Source: Clostridiaceae bacterium (GTDB lineage: Bacteria; Bacillota; Clostridia; Oscillospirales; Acutalibacteraceae). Taken from it: a stretch of 15,314 nucleotides of DNA. The notes under the pieces are model-generated. The model searched no databases. It was not told the origin of the DNA and worked only from the letters and a program-made list of their open reading frames with translations. This document shows, in pieces, positions 7,323-14,355 of this stretch (position 1 is its first letter; each line of letters opens with the position of its first letter). Location: the NCBI GenBank assembly GCA_904501685.1, contig CAJGBX010000025.1, positions 1-15,314 on the forward strand, in the 5' to 3' direction. The translations under genes were made by a program, and so were the position numbers.

Positions 7323-8795
7323 ATGTTATTTTATTTGGATGATATTCGCTTTAAGTATGAGCTTGAAAAGTTGGCACGTACCGTTTTGCCGTTTGAAAGG
7401 TTTCAGTTTACCGAGAATATTCACGATATAACCGCCGATTCAGAGTATTTTAAAATACAGTCGGCAGAAAGGCTTTTGACCGAGATTAAGGTTGACGGTA
7501 AAAAGGAAACGCGTGAAAGGGAAAAGACTACTGAGGATTTTAACGAAAACGAATTACAGTTAGCTTTAATGTTATTTGACTGTATTTATAAAATTAGCGG
7601 ATACCGTTCTAGTTGGGGTATACTCACCGGTATTCGTCCTGCAAAGTTACTGGGAAAACTGATAGCTTCTGACGGAATCGACAGTGCAATTGATTATTTT
7701 AAAAATACGTTTTTGGTATCCTCAAAAAAGACTGAGCTTTGCTTGGAATGTAACCGTAGTGAACGTGCAATTGTAGAGCGTTCGACACCCGATTCCTTCA
7801 GTCTTTATATTTCGGTGCCGTTTTGCCCGAGCAGGTGTAATTACTGCTCCTTCGTTTCACATTCAGTAGAGCAGGCGAAAAGACTGATTCCAAGGTATGT
7901 TGAGCTTTTGTGTGAGGAAATTAAAAGTACCGCTAAAATTGCCAAAGACCTGAAATTAGTTTTGAGAACTGTTTACATAGGCGGCGGAACACCGACTACA
8001 CTTTCGGCTGAACAGTTAACCGAAGTTTTTGATACGGTCAGTGCATCGTTTGATTTGTCAAATATTGAGGAATATACCGTTGAGGCAGGACGTCCTGATA
8101 CCGTAACAAAGGAAAAGCTTATTGCCATAAGCAAAAGCGGTGCTACAAGAATCAGCATAAATCCGCAGACTATGAACGACCAGGTGTTGAAAAATATCGG
8201 GCGAAGGCATACGGTTGCCGAAACGGTCGAGGCCTTTAAGCTGGCTCGTGAGTGCGGCTTTAATAATATTAATACTGACCTTATCGCAGGTCTTTCGGGT
8301 GATACTTTTGAAAGCTTTCAAAGGTCGGTGGATGAAATTATAAAATTAAATCCCGAAAATGTTACGGTGCATTCACTTTCTATGAAGCGTGCCTCAAACC
8401 TTACCAAAAGTCAAACAGTATTTGATATCAAGGAAGGTGAGACGGCCTCAAAAATGGTGGACTATGCACGTGAAAAGCTGACCGAAAACGGAATTAAACC
8501 GTACTATATGTACCGACAGAGTAAAACGGTTGGTAATTTGGAAAATGTAGGCTATGCTAAGCCGGGCTTTGAGTGTCTTTATAATGTCTATATTATGGAT
8601 GAAACTCATACAATTTTAGCCTGCGGTGCCTCGGCGGTTACCAAATTACGTGAGCCTTATGGCAATAATATTGAACGAATTTTCAACTACAAATATCCGT
8701 ATGAATATATTGAGCGTTTTGGCGATATTCTTGACCGAAAGCAGAAGATTTTCGAATTTTATGCTCAATATAGCAGGGATGTTTGCAAAAACTGA
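7323..8795 (+). CDS. hemZ: Radical SAM protein HemZ (coproporphyrinogen III oxidase-like)
   Basis: A 490-residue radical S-adenosylmethionine enzyme. The 4Fe-4S motif CPSRCNYC gives Cys168, Cys172 and Cys175 (CxxxCxxC), preceded by SVPF, and GGGTPT (220-225) is the SAM-binding glycine motif. The N-terminal ~155 residues carry the segment LTGIRPAKL (101-109), typical of HemZ rather than HemN or HemW. The family is named from B. subtilis HemZ (anaerobic coproporphyrinogen dehydrogenase), but the enzymatic role in Clostridia is not well proven. No other heme gene is in view, so the reaction is an assignment by family only. Last gene of the recJ operon. The promoter of the next unit (8783-8811) overlaps its last codons, and I see no terminator between them. 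Confidence 0.88.
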   Translation: MLFYLDDIRFKYELEKLARTVLPFERFQFTENIHDITADSEYFKIQSAERLLTEIKVDGKKETREREKTTEDFNENELQLALMLFDCIYKISGYRSSWGILTGIRPAKLLGKLIASDGIDSAIDYFKNTFLVSSKKTELCLECNRSERAIVERSTPDSFSLYISVPFCPSRCNYCSFVSHSVEQAKRLIPRYVELLCEEIKSTAKIAKDLKLVLRTVYIGGGTPTTLSAEQLTEVFDTVSASFDLSNIEEYTVEAGRPDTVTKEKLIAISKSGATRISINPQTMNDQVLKNIGRRHTVAETVEAFKLARECGFNNINTDLIAGLSGDTFESFQRSVDEIIKLNPENVTVHSLSMKRASNLTKSQTVFDIKEGETASKMVDYAREKLTENGIKPYYMYRQSKTVGNLENVGYAKPGFECLYNVYIMDETHTILACGASAVTKLREPYGNNIERIFNYKYPYEYIERFGDILDRKQKIFEFYAQYSRDVCKN

Positions 8796-8811
8796 TAGAA
8801 TATGTTAAAAT
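8783..8811 (+). promoter_or_regulatory. Sigma-A promoter with extended -10 upstream of the coiled-coil gene
   Basis: TTGCAA (8783-8788), a 17-base spacer and TAAAAT (8806-8811), with TG at 8803-8804 giving an extended -10 (TGnTAAAAT). It straddles the hemZ stop codon. Transcription would start near 8818, about 30 bases before the ATG at 8849. Confidence 0.68.
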
Positions 8812-8848
8812 AATATTATAAAAAATTAATATCGAAAGGGAAATAATT

Positions 8849-9175
8849 ATGGAATTACTTAGCAAGGCAAGAGAACTGTTTGACACTGCAACCGTAAAAA
8901 CCGAAGAGTTTATTTACGACCAAAAATGCAATTTACAGATTGCACGTGCTTGTGCCGACCTTAAAAAGCAGTATGAGCGTTTGGGAAGACTTTGCTTTAG
9001 AAAAATTAAGGGTCTGAAAATTGACGATAATGAATTTGATGCGGTTGTTGAAAAGATTGAGGTTTTGAAGGTAGAGTTGACCGCTTTAAGAGAGGGTAAA
9101 ATCGAAGAGCCTGAGTTTGACAGTATTGTTTTTGAGGACGGAGAACCGGTTGAAGCTCCCGTTGACGGTGAATAA
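8849..9175 (+). CDS. Small acidic protein with coiled-coil segments, unknown function
   Basis: A 108-residue cytoplasmic protein without membrane segments. Residues about 1-80 are helical with coiled-coil character (charged repeats around LKKQYERLGRLCF at 38-50 and VVEKIEVLKVELTAL at 66-80). The last ~25 residues are strongly acidic and look disordered. It resembles the N-terminal helical part of small Clostridial proteins that end in a zinc ribbon, but no Cys pairs are present here, so I cannot assign a family. A clear AAAGGGA site (about 8836-8842) precedes the ATG. It has its own promoter and is followed two bases later by the MTA/SAH nucleosidase gene, so it is probably co-transcribed with that gene and the flippase. 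Confidence 0.75.
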   Translation: MELLSKARELFDTATVKTEEFIYDQKCNLQIARACADLKKQYERLGRLCFRKIKGLKIDDNEFDAVVEKIEVLKVELTALREGKIEEPEFDSIVFEDGEPVEAPVDGE

Positions 9176-9177
9176 TA

Positions 9178-9876
9178 ATGGATGAGCAGTTGTTTACCGT
9201 AGGTCTTGTTATCGCCGACCGTGATGAGTATGTTCACGTTATGAAGGAGCTTGGCGATAATGCAGAGGCCTGTGATGTAATGGGTCTTATCGGACATACT
9301 GCAGTGCTTAGCTGCAACGGTCACGATATCAGAGTAAGAACAGTTTGCAGCGGTATCGGTAAGGTTTTTTCGGCGGTTGCCGCTACCTTGCTTGCCGAGG
9401 GCTGCGATTTGCTTATAAATGCTGGTCTTTCAGGTGGCTTTGGCGAGGCTAAAAAGCACGATATAGTTGTCGGCACCACCTTTGTTGAGCATGATTTTGA
9501 TTTGACACCTATCGGCTATAAAAAAGCACAAAAGCCCGGTCAAAACAGACCGATTGTTGCCGCTCGCGAGCTTAATGAGGATATTATCAAAAAGTTTCCC
9601 TTTGTCAAGGCGGGAGCTTTTGTCACCGGTGACTGCTTTGTAAGTTCAAAAGAGCAGCACTCATTTTTAGAAAAAGAGTTTAATCCCATTGCTTGCGATA
9701 TGGAATCGGCTTGTGTCGGCTATGTTGCACAGTTGTACGATATTCCGTATGTTTCAATTCGTATGATTTCGGACGGTGCGGATGACGGTGAATCAAAAAG
9801 CTATATCGAAACTTTAAACTGCGATGTTGCCGATATGTGGGCAAAAATTACTTTTGATTGGATTAGGTCACTTTAA
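9178..9876 (+). CDS. mtnN: 5'-methylthioadenosine/S-adenosylhomocysteine nucleosidase-like (MTAN)
   Basis: A purine nucleoside phosphorylase/MTAN-fold enzyme of 232 residues. Family landmarks: SGIGK (58-62), NAGLSGG (81-87; usually NTG-AGG), GDCFV (151-155), DMESA (174-178, with the ribose-binding Met-Glu pair) and SDGAD (198-202, with Asp199 matching the catalytic Asp of SDxAD). MTANs hydrolyse MTA, SAH and 5'-deoxyadenosine to adenine, clearing by-products of SAM enzymes, which would suit a genome region with radical SAM and methyltransferase genes. A related phosphorylase or futalosine hydrolase cannot be fully excluded: the N-terminal acid region (ADRDEY, 13-18) is less canonical than the MEEE of E. 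coli MTAN. Two bases separate it from the genes on both sides. Confidence 0.82.
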   Translation: MDEQLFTVGLVIADRDEYVHVMKELGDNAEACDVMGLIGHTAVLSCNGHDIRVRTVCSGIGKVFSAVAATLLAEGCDLLINAGLSGGFGEAKKHDIVVGTTFVEHDFDLTPIGYKKAQKPGQNRPIVAARELNEDIIKKFPFVKAGAFVTGDCFVSSKEQHSFLEKEFNPIACDMESACVGYVAQLYDIPYVSIRMISDGADDGESKSYIETLNCDVADMWAKITFDWIRSL

Positions 9877-9878
9877 TT

Positions 9879-11642
9879 ATGGCTAAAACGCTTAAATCTG
9901 AAAAAAGAAAAGAGCAATCCTTTTTAGAGGGTTCGGCAATACTTATAGTTGCCACCTTGTTAGTAAAGGTTATAGGTGCCGTTTACCGTATACCGTTAGG
10001 TAAGCTGTTTGATGCAACACCGATGGGCTACTATTCGACGGCTTATGACCTTTATGTGCCAATGTATTCGATTGCAATGGCAGGCCTGCCTATTGCTATT
10101 TCGAGAATTGTGTCCGAGCATGTTGCCGCAGGACGCTTCCGCCACGTCAAAAAGACCTTGAATGTTGCTAAAGCGGCATTTTTCATTACCGGCGGATTGG
10201 GCTTTTTGCTTATGATAGTGCTGGCCTTCCTGCTTACGGGAAGCTCGATAACCGTTTTCGGTCATACCTTCTCGTTTGAGGTGTTTGACCGCGGTGCATT
10301 GCCGAGTATTTTGTGTATTGCACCTTGTCTTTTGTTCTGTTGTGTAATGTCGGCATACCGCGGCTATTACGAGGGACTCAGGAATATGATTCCTACGGCT
10401 ATAAGTCAGGTTATTGAGGCTTTAGGAAAGCTTTTGTTCGGCTACGGCTTGGCTTTTGTTGTTTTAAAAACTTCAAAAAACCCGTCCTATGCTGCCGCAG
10501 GTGCATTGCTTGGTATTACGATAGGTACTGCTGTAAGCGCATTATATCTGGAAATAAAATACCGTTTAACAGGCAAATATACTTTCACTGAAGAGCAACT
10601 GTCAAAGGCACCGGAGTGTTATTCAACCGGAAAAACCGCTAAGGTTTTGGTTGCTATAGCAATTCCCATAGTTTTAGGCTCGTTGGTTAATAATATCAGC
10701 AGTCTTATTGATGTTGCCATGGTACAAAGTCAGTTGGCACGCGGGTTGGAGAAGGCACCCGAGTATTTCAGCACAACCTACGCCGATTTGATTGCATCTG
10801 AAACAAAATCTGCATTAGCAAGCGGAAATACCTTTGTTTGGAATGAAGCGTTGCCTAACTCACTTTACGGTGTGCATAGAGGTTTTGCGTTTTCTATTTA
10901 CAACCTTGTGCCGTCATTAACCTCGGTTTTGGGTGTAAGTGCGATTCCGATACTGTCATCTGCTTGGACTAAGCGTGACAATGCTGAAATTAAAAATAAT
11001 GTTAATACTATGTTAAGAACTACTGCATTGGTAGCCGTTCCTGCAGGCTTTGGCATTATGGCTTTGGCAGGTCCTATTTTAAGCTTTCTTTACGGTAAGC
11101 CAACTATTGTTGCTATTGCAACACCTAATTTGAGAATATTGGGACTTTGTGCTATTTTTGCCGGACTTAACGGTCCTTTGACCAATATGCTTCAGGCAAT
11201 CGGCAGGCAGGGTGTACCGCTGAAGAATATTGCGGTCGGCGCTATTCTTAAAATAGTTATAAATTTCGTGCTTGTGGGAACTCCCGAAATTAATATTTTG
11301 GGTGTACCTATCGGTACTACTGTTTGTTATGCGTATATTTGTATTGCAAACTTTATCTGCTTTGTAAAATATTCGGGCGTTATGCCTAATATTATTTTGG
11401 CACTTGGTAAGCCGATTGTCTGCGGTGCTGCCTGCGGCGGTGCTGCCTTAGGCGTGTATTATGCACTTGGATTTGTCGGTATTGGCAGCTCTTTAAAAAC
11501 TATTATAGCAATTGGCTTTGCCGCATTGGTATATGCCGTTATGCTTTTTCTGACACGTGCTATTACCGAAAAGGACATTATTTCCTTGCCAAAAGGAAAA
11601 AAATTACTAAAAGTACTTGAAAAATTAAGACTAATGAGATAA
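9879..11642 (+). CDS. SpoVB/MurJ-like polysaccharide flippase, 14-helix membrane protein
   Basis: A 587-residue polytopic membrane protein of the MOP/MVF (Wzx-like) flippase superfamily. Residues about 17-41 (SAILIVATLLVKVIGAVYRI) form the first helix and match the opening of SpoVB, YtgP and YabM proteins. TMs recur through to about residue 565, with a basic C-terminus. Family members move lipid-linked cell wall or spore cortex precursors (lipid II) across the membrane. Position just before mazG corresponds to B. subtilis yabM, but sequence alone cannot tell YabM, SpoVB and YtgP (MurJ) roles apart. It starts two bases after mtnN and lacks a strong Shine-Dalgarno, suggesting coupled translation. 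The 84 bases to mazG hold a CCAAAA/TTTTGG inverted repeat (11661-11680) but no certain terminator. Confidence 0.88.
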   Translation: MAKTLKSEKRKEQSFLEGSAILIVATLLVKVIGAVYRIPLGKLFDATPMGYYSTAYDLYVPMYSIAMAGLPIAISRIVSEHVAAGRFRHVKKTLNVAKAAFFITGGLGFLLMIVLAFLLTGSSITVFGHTFSFEVFDRGALPSILCIAPCLLFCCVMSAYRGYYEGLRNMIPTAISQVIEALGKLLFGYGLAFVVLKTSKNPSYAAAGALLGITIGTAVSALYLEIKYRLTGKYTFTEEQLSKAPECYSTGKTAKVLVAIAIPIVLGSLVNNISSLIDVAMVQSQLARGLEKAPEYFSTTYADLIASETKSALASGNTFVWNEALPNSLYGVHRGFAFSIYNLVPSLTSVLGVSAIPILSSAWTKRDNAEIKNNVNTMLRTTALVAVPAGFGIMALAGPILSFLYGKPTIVAIATPNLRILGLCAIFAGLNGPLTNMLQAIGRQGVPLKNIAVGAILKIVINFVLVGTPEINILGVPIGTTVCYAYICIANFICFVKYSGVMPNIILALGKPIVCGAACGGAALGVYYALGFVGIGSSLKTIIAIGFAALVYAVMLFLTRAITEKDIISLPKGKKLLKVLEKLRLMR

Positions 11643-11726
11643 AATATATATGGATCATCACCAAAATACAAAACTTTTGGCAATTTTGCACAAATGTCCG
11701 TATTTACTATTGTAGAGGCTGTATAA

Positions 11727-12533
11727 ATGCTTAGTAAAACTGATTTTAAAAAAGAAAAATATTCTACTGAGGATTTGCGTGATATCGTAAGAATTCTGCG
11801 TGAACCGGGTGGTTGTCCGTGGGATGCTGAGCAGACACATAAGTCGATAAGAAACGGTCTTCTGGAAGAAGCTTACGAAGTTGCTGATGCAATTGATAAT
11901 TCTGATAACCTAGCCTTGTGTGAGGAATTGGGAGACCTATTACTTCAGGTTGTTTTTTGCTCACAGATTTCAGAAGAAGAAGAATCTTTTACTATGGATG
12001 ATGTGGCAGACGGTGTTTGTAAAAAGTTGATTTTGCGTCATCCTCATGTTTTCGGCAGTGTTGTAGCCGAGACTGCGGATAAGGTTTTGGAAAATTGGGA
12101 TGCTATAAAGCGTGACGAGAAAAGTCAAACCACATATTACGATACCTTAGCAAGTGTGCCGAGAGCTTTTCCGGCATTAATGCGTGCCGCAAAGGTTCAA
12201 AAAAGAGCTTCCAAAGCCGGCTTTGATTGGGAATTGCTGGAGGATGCTTTTTCTAAGATTTATGAGGAAACCGCTGAATTAAAAGAGGCAATAAACGGTG
12301 GAAATAAACAAGAAATCGAAGAGGAATTCGGTGATTTACTGTTTGCGGCAGTAAATGTTTCGAGGTTTTTAAAGGTTGATGCTGAGCAAACCTTGGCATC
12401 GGCTACCGATAAATTTATGGCTCGCTTTCGTGCGGTTGAGGAAGCTGTTATTAAGTCAGGCCGTGATATGAAGGATTTATCCTTGAATGAGCTTGATGGA
12501 ATTTGGGATTCGGTTAAAGATACCGCAATTTAA
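11727..12533 (+). CDS. mazG: Nucleoside triphosphate pyrophosphohydrolase MazG
   Basis: Hydrolyses NTPs/dNTPs to NMP plus pyrophosphate and is linked to nucleotide sanitation and (p)ppGpp-related stress. At 268 residues it has the two-MazG-domain E. coli layout. Domain 1: GGCPWDAEQTH (28-38), LLEEAYEVADAI (45-56) and EELGDLLLQ (66-74), then KLILRHPHVFG (100-110). Domain 2: EETAELKEAI (180-189) and EEEFGDLLF (198-206). The metal-binding EExxE/ExxD residues are intact in both. Unlike B. subtilis YabN, it has no N-terminal tetrapyrrole methylase domain. An AGAGG site lies at about 11714-11718. It stands between the flippase and HU genes as expected for the yab cluster. Confidence 0.94.
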   Translation: MLSKTDFKKEKYSTEDLRDIVRILREPGGCPWDAEQTHKSIRNGLLEEAYEVADAIDNSDNLALCEELGDLLLQVVFCSQISEEEESFTMDDVADGVCKKLILRHPHVFGSVVAETADKVLENWDAIKRDEKSQTTYYDTLASVPRAFPALMRAAKVQKRASKAGFDWELLEDAFSKIYEETAELKEAINGGNKQEIEEEFGDLLFAAVNVSRFLKVDAEQTLASATDKFMARFRAVEEAVIKSGRDMKDLSLNELDGIWDSVKDTAI

Positions 12534-12591
12534 TTTGTTTCAAATTTGGGTTAACCTTTTTGAATAAAATATTATAGGAGGAAGTTTCATT

Positions 12592-12867
12592 ATGAACAAG
12601 ACAGAGTTAGTAGCAGTTGTTGCTGAGAAGGCAGGTCTTAGCAAGAAGGACGCCGATAAGGCAGTTGCAGCATTTATTGAAGCTGTTGCAGATACCTTGA
12701 AGGCAGGCGACAAGATTCAGCTTGTTGGCTTTGGTACATTCGAAGTACGTGAGCGCCCTGAGAGAACCGGTAGAAATCCGCAGAGTGGCGCAACTATGGT
12801 TATTCCTGCTTCTAAAGTTCCTGCATTTAAGGCAGGCGCCGGCTTAAAGAACGCCATTGCAAAATAA
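12592..12867 (+). CDS. hup: HU family DNA-binding protein
   Basis: A 91-residue nucleoid protein that bends and compacts DNA as a dimer. The full HU pattern is present: N-terminal MNKTELVAVVAEKAGLSKKD, the core GFGTFEVRERPERTGRNPQSG (about 45-66; the arm tip proline lies in RNP) and C-terminal VPAFKAGAGLKNAI. A perfect AGGAGG (12576-12581) 10 bases before ATG, and a codon choice richer in AAG and GCA than the neighbours, indicate high expression. It has its own terminator (12884-12915). The upstream region contains adjacent 8-bp palindromes (12541-12556); a -10 such as TATTAT (12570-12575) is only weakly supported. Confidence 0.97.
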   Translation: MNKTELVAVVAEKAGLSKKDADKAVAAFIEAVADTLKAGDKIQLVGFGTFEVRERPERTGRNPQSGATMVIPASKVPAFKAGAGLKNAIAK

Positions 12868-12883
12868 GACTATTTTCTTAACT

Positions 12884-12915
12884 AAAGCCGCTTGAAAACA
12901 AGCGGCTTTCTCTTT
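12884..12915 (+). terminator. Terminator after hup, overlapping the rqcP promoter
   Basis: A perfect 11-bp stem (12884-12894 with 12899-12909) with an AAAA loop is followed by CTCTTT, a modest T tract. The downstream half also carries -35 and -10 elements for rqcP (12892-12920). Because the T tract is short, partial read-through into rqcP is likely. Confidence 0.85.
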
Positions 12916-12920
12916 ATAAT
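12892..12920 (+). promoter_or_regulatory. Near-consensus sigma-A promoter nested in the hup terminator
   Basis: TTGAAA (12892-12897), exactly 17 bases, then a perfect TATAAT (12915-12920). The -35 box occupies the 3' end of the left hairpin arm and the loop. Predicted transcription start is about 12926-12928, only 11-13 bases before the rqcP ATG, and would clip the GGGAG Shine-Dalgarno (12924-12928). The sequence match is excellent; whether it is used is untested. Confidence 0.6.
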
Positions 12921-12938
12921 TTTGGGAGATAATTTTTT

Positions 12939-13181
12939 ATGAGATTGGATAAGTATTTAAAGGTGTCACGTATCATTAAGCGGCGTACTGTTGCTAACGA
13001 GGCTTGTGATGCAGGACGTGTTATGATAAACGGTAAGGTAGCACGAGCTTCTTATGATGTGAAGGTCGGGGATGTAATGGAGATTGCTTTTGGTGAAAGA
13101 ACCGTCAAGGCAGAAATTTTGGACGTCAGTGAAGTAGTACGAAAAGAGAATGCTGCACTTATGTACAGAATTATTGAATAG
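12939..13181 (+). CDS. rqcP: RNA-binding S4 domain protein RqcP (YabO/Hsp15-like)
   Basis: An 80-residue S4-domain protein, close in length to B. subtilis RqcP (YabO). The S4 motif fills residues 1-60: MRLDKYLKVSRIIKRRT, then DAGRVMINGKVA and the KVGD turn. RqcP binds stalled 60S-like 50S subunits with RqcH and promotes Ala-tailing of nascent chains in ribosome quality control. It is preceded by GGGAG (12924-12928), 10 bases before ATG. rqcH is not in this window. Located between hup and yabP, as the yabO position demands. Confidence 0.93.
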   Translation: MRLDKYLKVSRIIKRRTVANEACDAGRVMINGKVARASYDVKVGDVMEIAFGERTVKAEILDVSEVVRKENAALMYRIIE

Positions 13182-13189
13182 GTTGCAGT

Positions 13190-13218
13190 AATTATTTTTA
13201 ATATGTTGCTCATATATT
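13190..13218 (+). promoter_or_regulatory. Candidate sigma-E (sporulation) promoter of yabPQ
   Basis: AATTATT (13190-13196), 14 bases, then CATATATT (13211-13218) compare with the Bacillus sigma-E consensus KMATATT-N14-15-CATACAHT (five of seven and seven of eight positions). Transcription would start near 13224-13226, ahead of GGAGAG (13236-13241) and the yabP start. yabP and yabQ are sigma-E dependent in B. subtilis, which fits. AT-rich intergenic DNA can give such matches by chance. Confidence 0.4.
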
Positions 13219-13251
13219 TTTAAAAGAAAAATTATCGGAGAGTGAAGATAT

Positions 13252-13524
13252 ATGGGTGAATTGGCAATTAAGGGTAACCATGGGATTATACTTGAAAACC
13301 GCAAAAAGCTGTCGGTCAGCGGAGTGACCGATGTTGTCGGCTTTGATGAGGAAACGGTTGTGCTAAATACCGAGCTTGGAAATTTGACGGTTAAGGGTAA
13401 CTGTTTAAAGGTTAATTCTTTTGCAGTTGAGACGGGAAGTCTTACAGTTGAGGGTAATATAGCGGCTTTGGTATATACTGAAAGCCGTCAAAAGCACGGC
13501 ATTAAATCGAGGCTTTTCAGATAA
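13252..13524 (+). CDS. yabP: Sporulation protein YabP (YabP/YqfC family)
   Basis: A 90-residue member of the YabP/YqfC family, small mother-cell sporulation proteins of unknown biochemistry. The family pattern is visible: a N-terminal IILENRKKLSVSGVTDVVGFDE segment (about 13-34), TELGNLTVKGNCLKVN (40-55) and a C-terminal TGSLTVEGNIAALVY (61-75), all short beta-rich strands. No signal peptide or membrane helix. GGAGAG lies about 10 bases before ATG. The stop overlaps the yabQ start by one base (TAATG). Confidence 0.88.
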   Translation: MGELAIKGNHGIILENRKKLSVSGVTDVVGFDEETVVLNTELGNLTVKGNCLKVNSFAVETGSLTVEGNIAALVYTESRQKHGIKSRLFR

Positions 13525-14009
13525 TGGGTTATATAGTTCCTTCAAATCAGGTGGCAACCTTTTTATGGTCACTTTTATTGGGCGTTGCAATGTGTCTGGC
13601 TTATGATATTATCCGTGCTGCACACAAAACCTCGGTTAAAGGTTTTTTCGAGGTAATGCTCATAGATATTTTGTTTTGGGGCCTGTGGTCACTAATAACC
13701 TTTTGCTTTTTGATATTAAGGTGTAAGGGAGAGGTCAGGGGCTATGTTCTGTTTGGTCAGGCTTTAGGCTTTATTGTATCAAGGCTGACTGTGTCAAGGA
13801 TATTTTTTCCTGCTTTTTCCTATTGTTTAAGCTTTATTTCAAGATTATTTGCAGTATTTGGCAGTAAGTTTCATTTATTGTTCTTTTTCTGTGAAAAAAA
13901 TATCAAAAAAACCTTTAAATATATAAAAAAAGTCTTGCAACATAAAGCAAAGCTGTTGTATAATCAACTAAAAGTAAGAAAAGTGAAAAATAATGAATTA
14001 GGAGAATAA
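13524..14009 (+). CDS. yabQ: Spore cortex biosynthesis protein YabQ
   Basis: A 161-residue membrane protein, shorter than the roughly 210 residues of B. subtilis YabQ. Helices are predicted at about residues 8-30, 42-66, 70-90 and 93-118. GEVRGYVLFGQALG (69-82) is the characteristic YabQ segment, ahead of a strongly basic C-terminal tail (about 125-155). YabQ is needed for spore cortex formation in B. subtilis and is mother-cell expressed. Start overlaps yabP by one base, so the pair is translationally coupled. Sequence divergence makes this family fast-evolving; the assignment rests on both motif and position. Confidence 0.85.
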   Translation: MGYIVPSNQVATFLWSLLLGVAMCLAYDIIRAAHKTSVKGFFEVMLIDILFWGLWSLITFCFLILRCKGEVRGYVLFGQALGFIVSRLTVSRIFFPAFSYCLSFISRLFAVFGSKFHLLFFFCEKNIKKTFKYIKKVLQHKAKLLYNQLKVRKVKNNELGE

Positions 14010-14011
14010 AA

Positions 14012-14302
14012 GTGGCAGCACCTAAACCGAGACAAAGTAGTATTATACTTCGTGTTGTTCTTTTGGCATTTGCTGTTTGGATGATATACTATCTTGGCTC
14101 CTTGATTAAGGATTATAGTTCTGTGCAAAAGCAGTACGATGCGGCGGCTAAAAAGCGTGACGAGCTGATTTTAGAGGTCGAGCAGATGGCAAATATACTG
14201 GAAAACGGTAATGATGAGGATTTTATAGAGCGCGCGGCACGCGAAAAGCTAGGCTATGTTTATGCCGATGAACATAAGTATATTGATATTTCCGGTAACT
14301 AA
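14012..14302 (+). CDS. divIC: Cell division protein DivIC/FtsB-like (septum formation initiator)
   Basis: A 96-residue bitopic membrane protein of the divisome. Short basic cytoplasmic N-terminus (MAAPKPRQSS), one membrane helix (about 11-30, ILRVVLLAFAVWMIYYLG), then an extracytoplasmic coiled coil (about 34-62) and the conserved DivIC end FIERAAREKLGYVYADE (71-87). DivIC bridges FtsL and DivIB. It begins with GTG, preceded by AGGAGA, two bases after yabQ. Shorter than B. subtilis DivIC (about 125 residues), mostly in the N-terminus. Confidence 0.9.
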   Translation: MAAPKPRQSSIILRVVLLAFAVWMIYYLGSLIKDYSSVQKQYDAAAKKRDELILEVEQMANILENGNDEDFIERAAREKLGYVYADEHKYIDISGN

Positions 14303-14355
14303 AACGGAAGTATTGTATAAATTTTCTTAAACAATTCAAAGGATTGGGCGTTTTT

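Noticed and set aside
11661..11680. CCAAAA-N8-TTTTGG as a terminator for the flippase gene.
   Set aside because: Six AT-rich base pairs and no proper T tract make a weak hairpin; kept only as a possible half-site pair.
11683..11714. Possible promoter in front of mazG (TTGCAC-N16-TATTGT or TTGGCA-N18-TATTTA).
   Set aside because: Each pair matches the consensus poorly at one or both boxes; mazG may simply be read from the upstream unit.
14344..14355. TTG start of the S1 protein.
   Set aside because: It sits directly after AAAGGA with no spacing, and the S1 domain starts right after ATG 14356.
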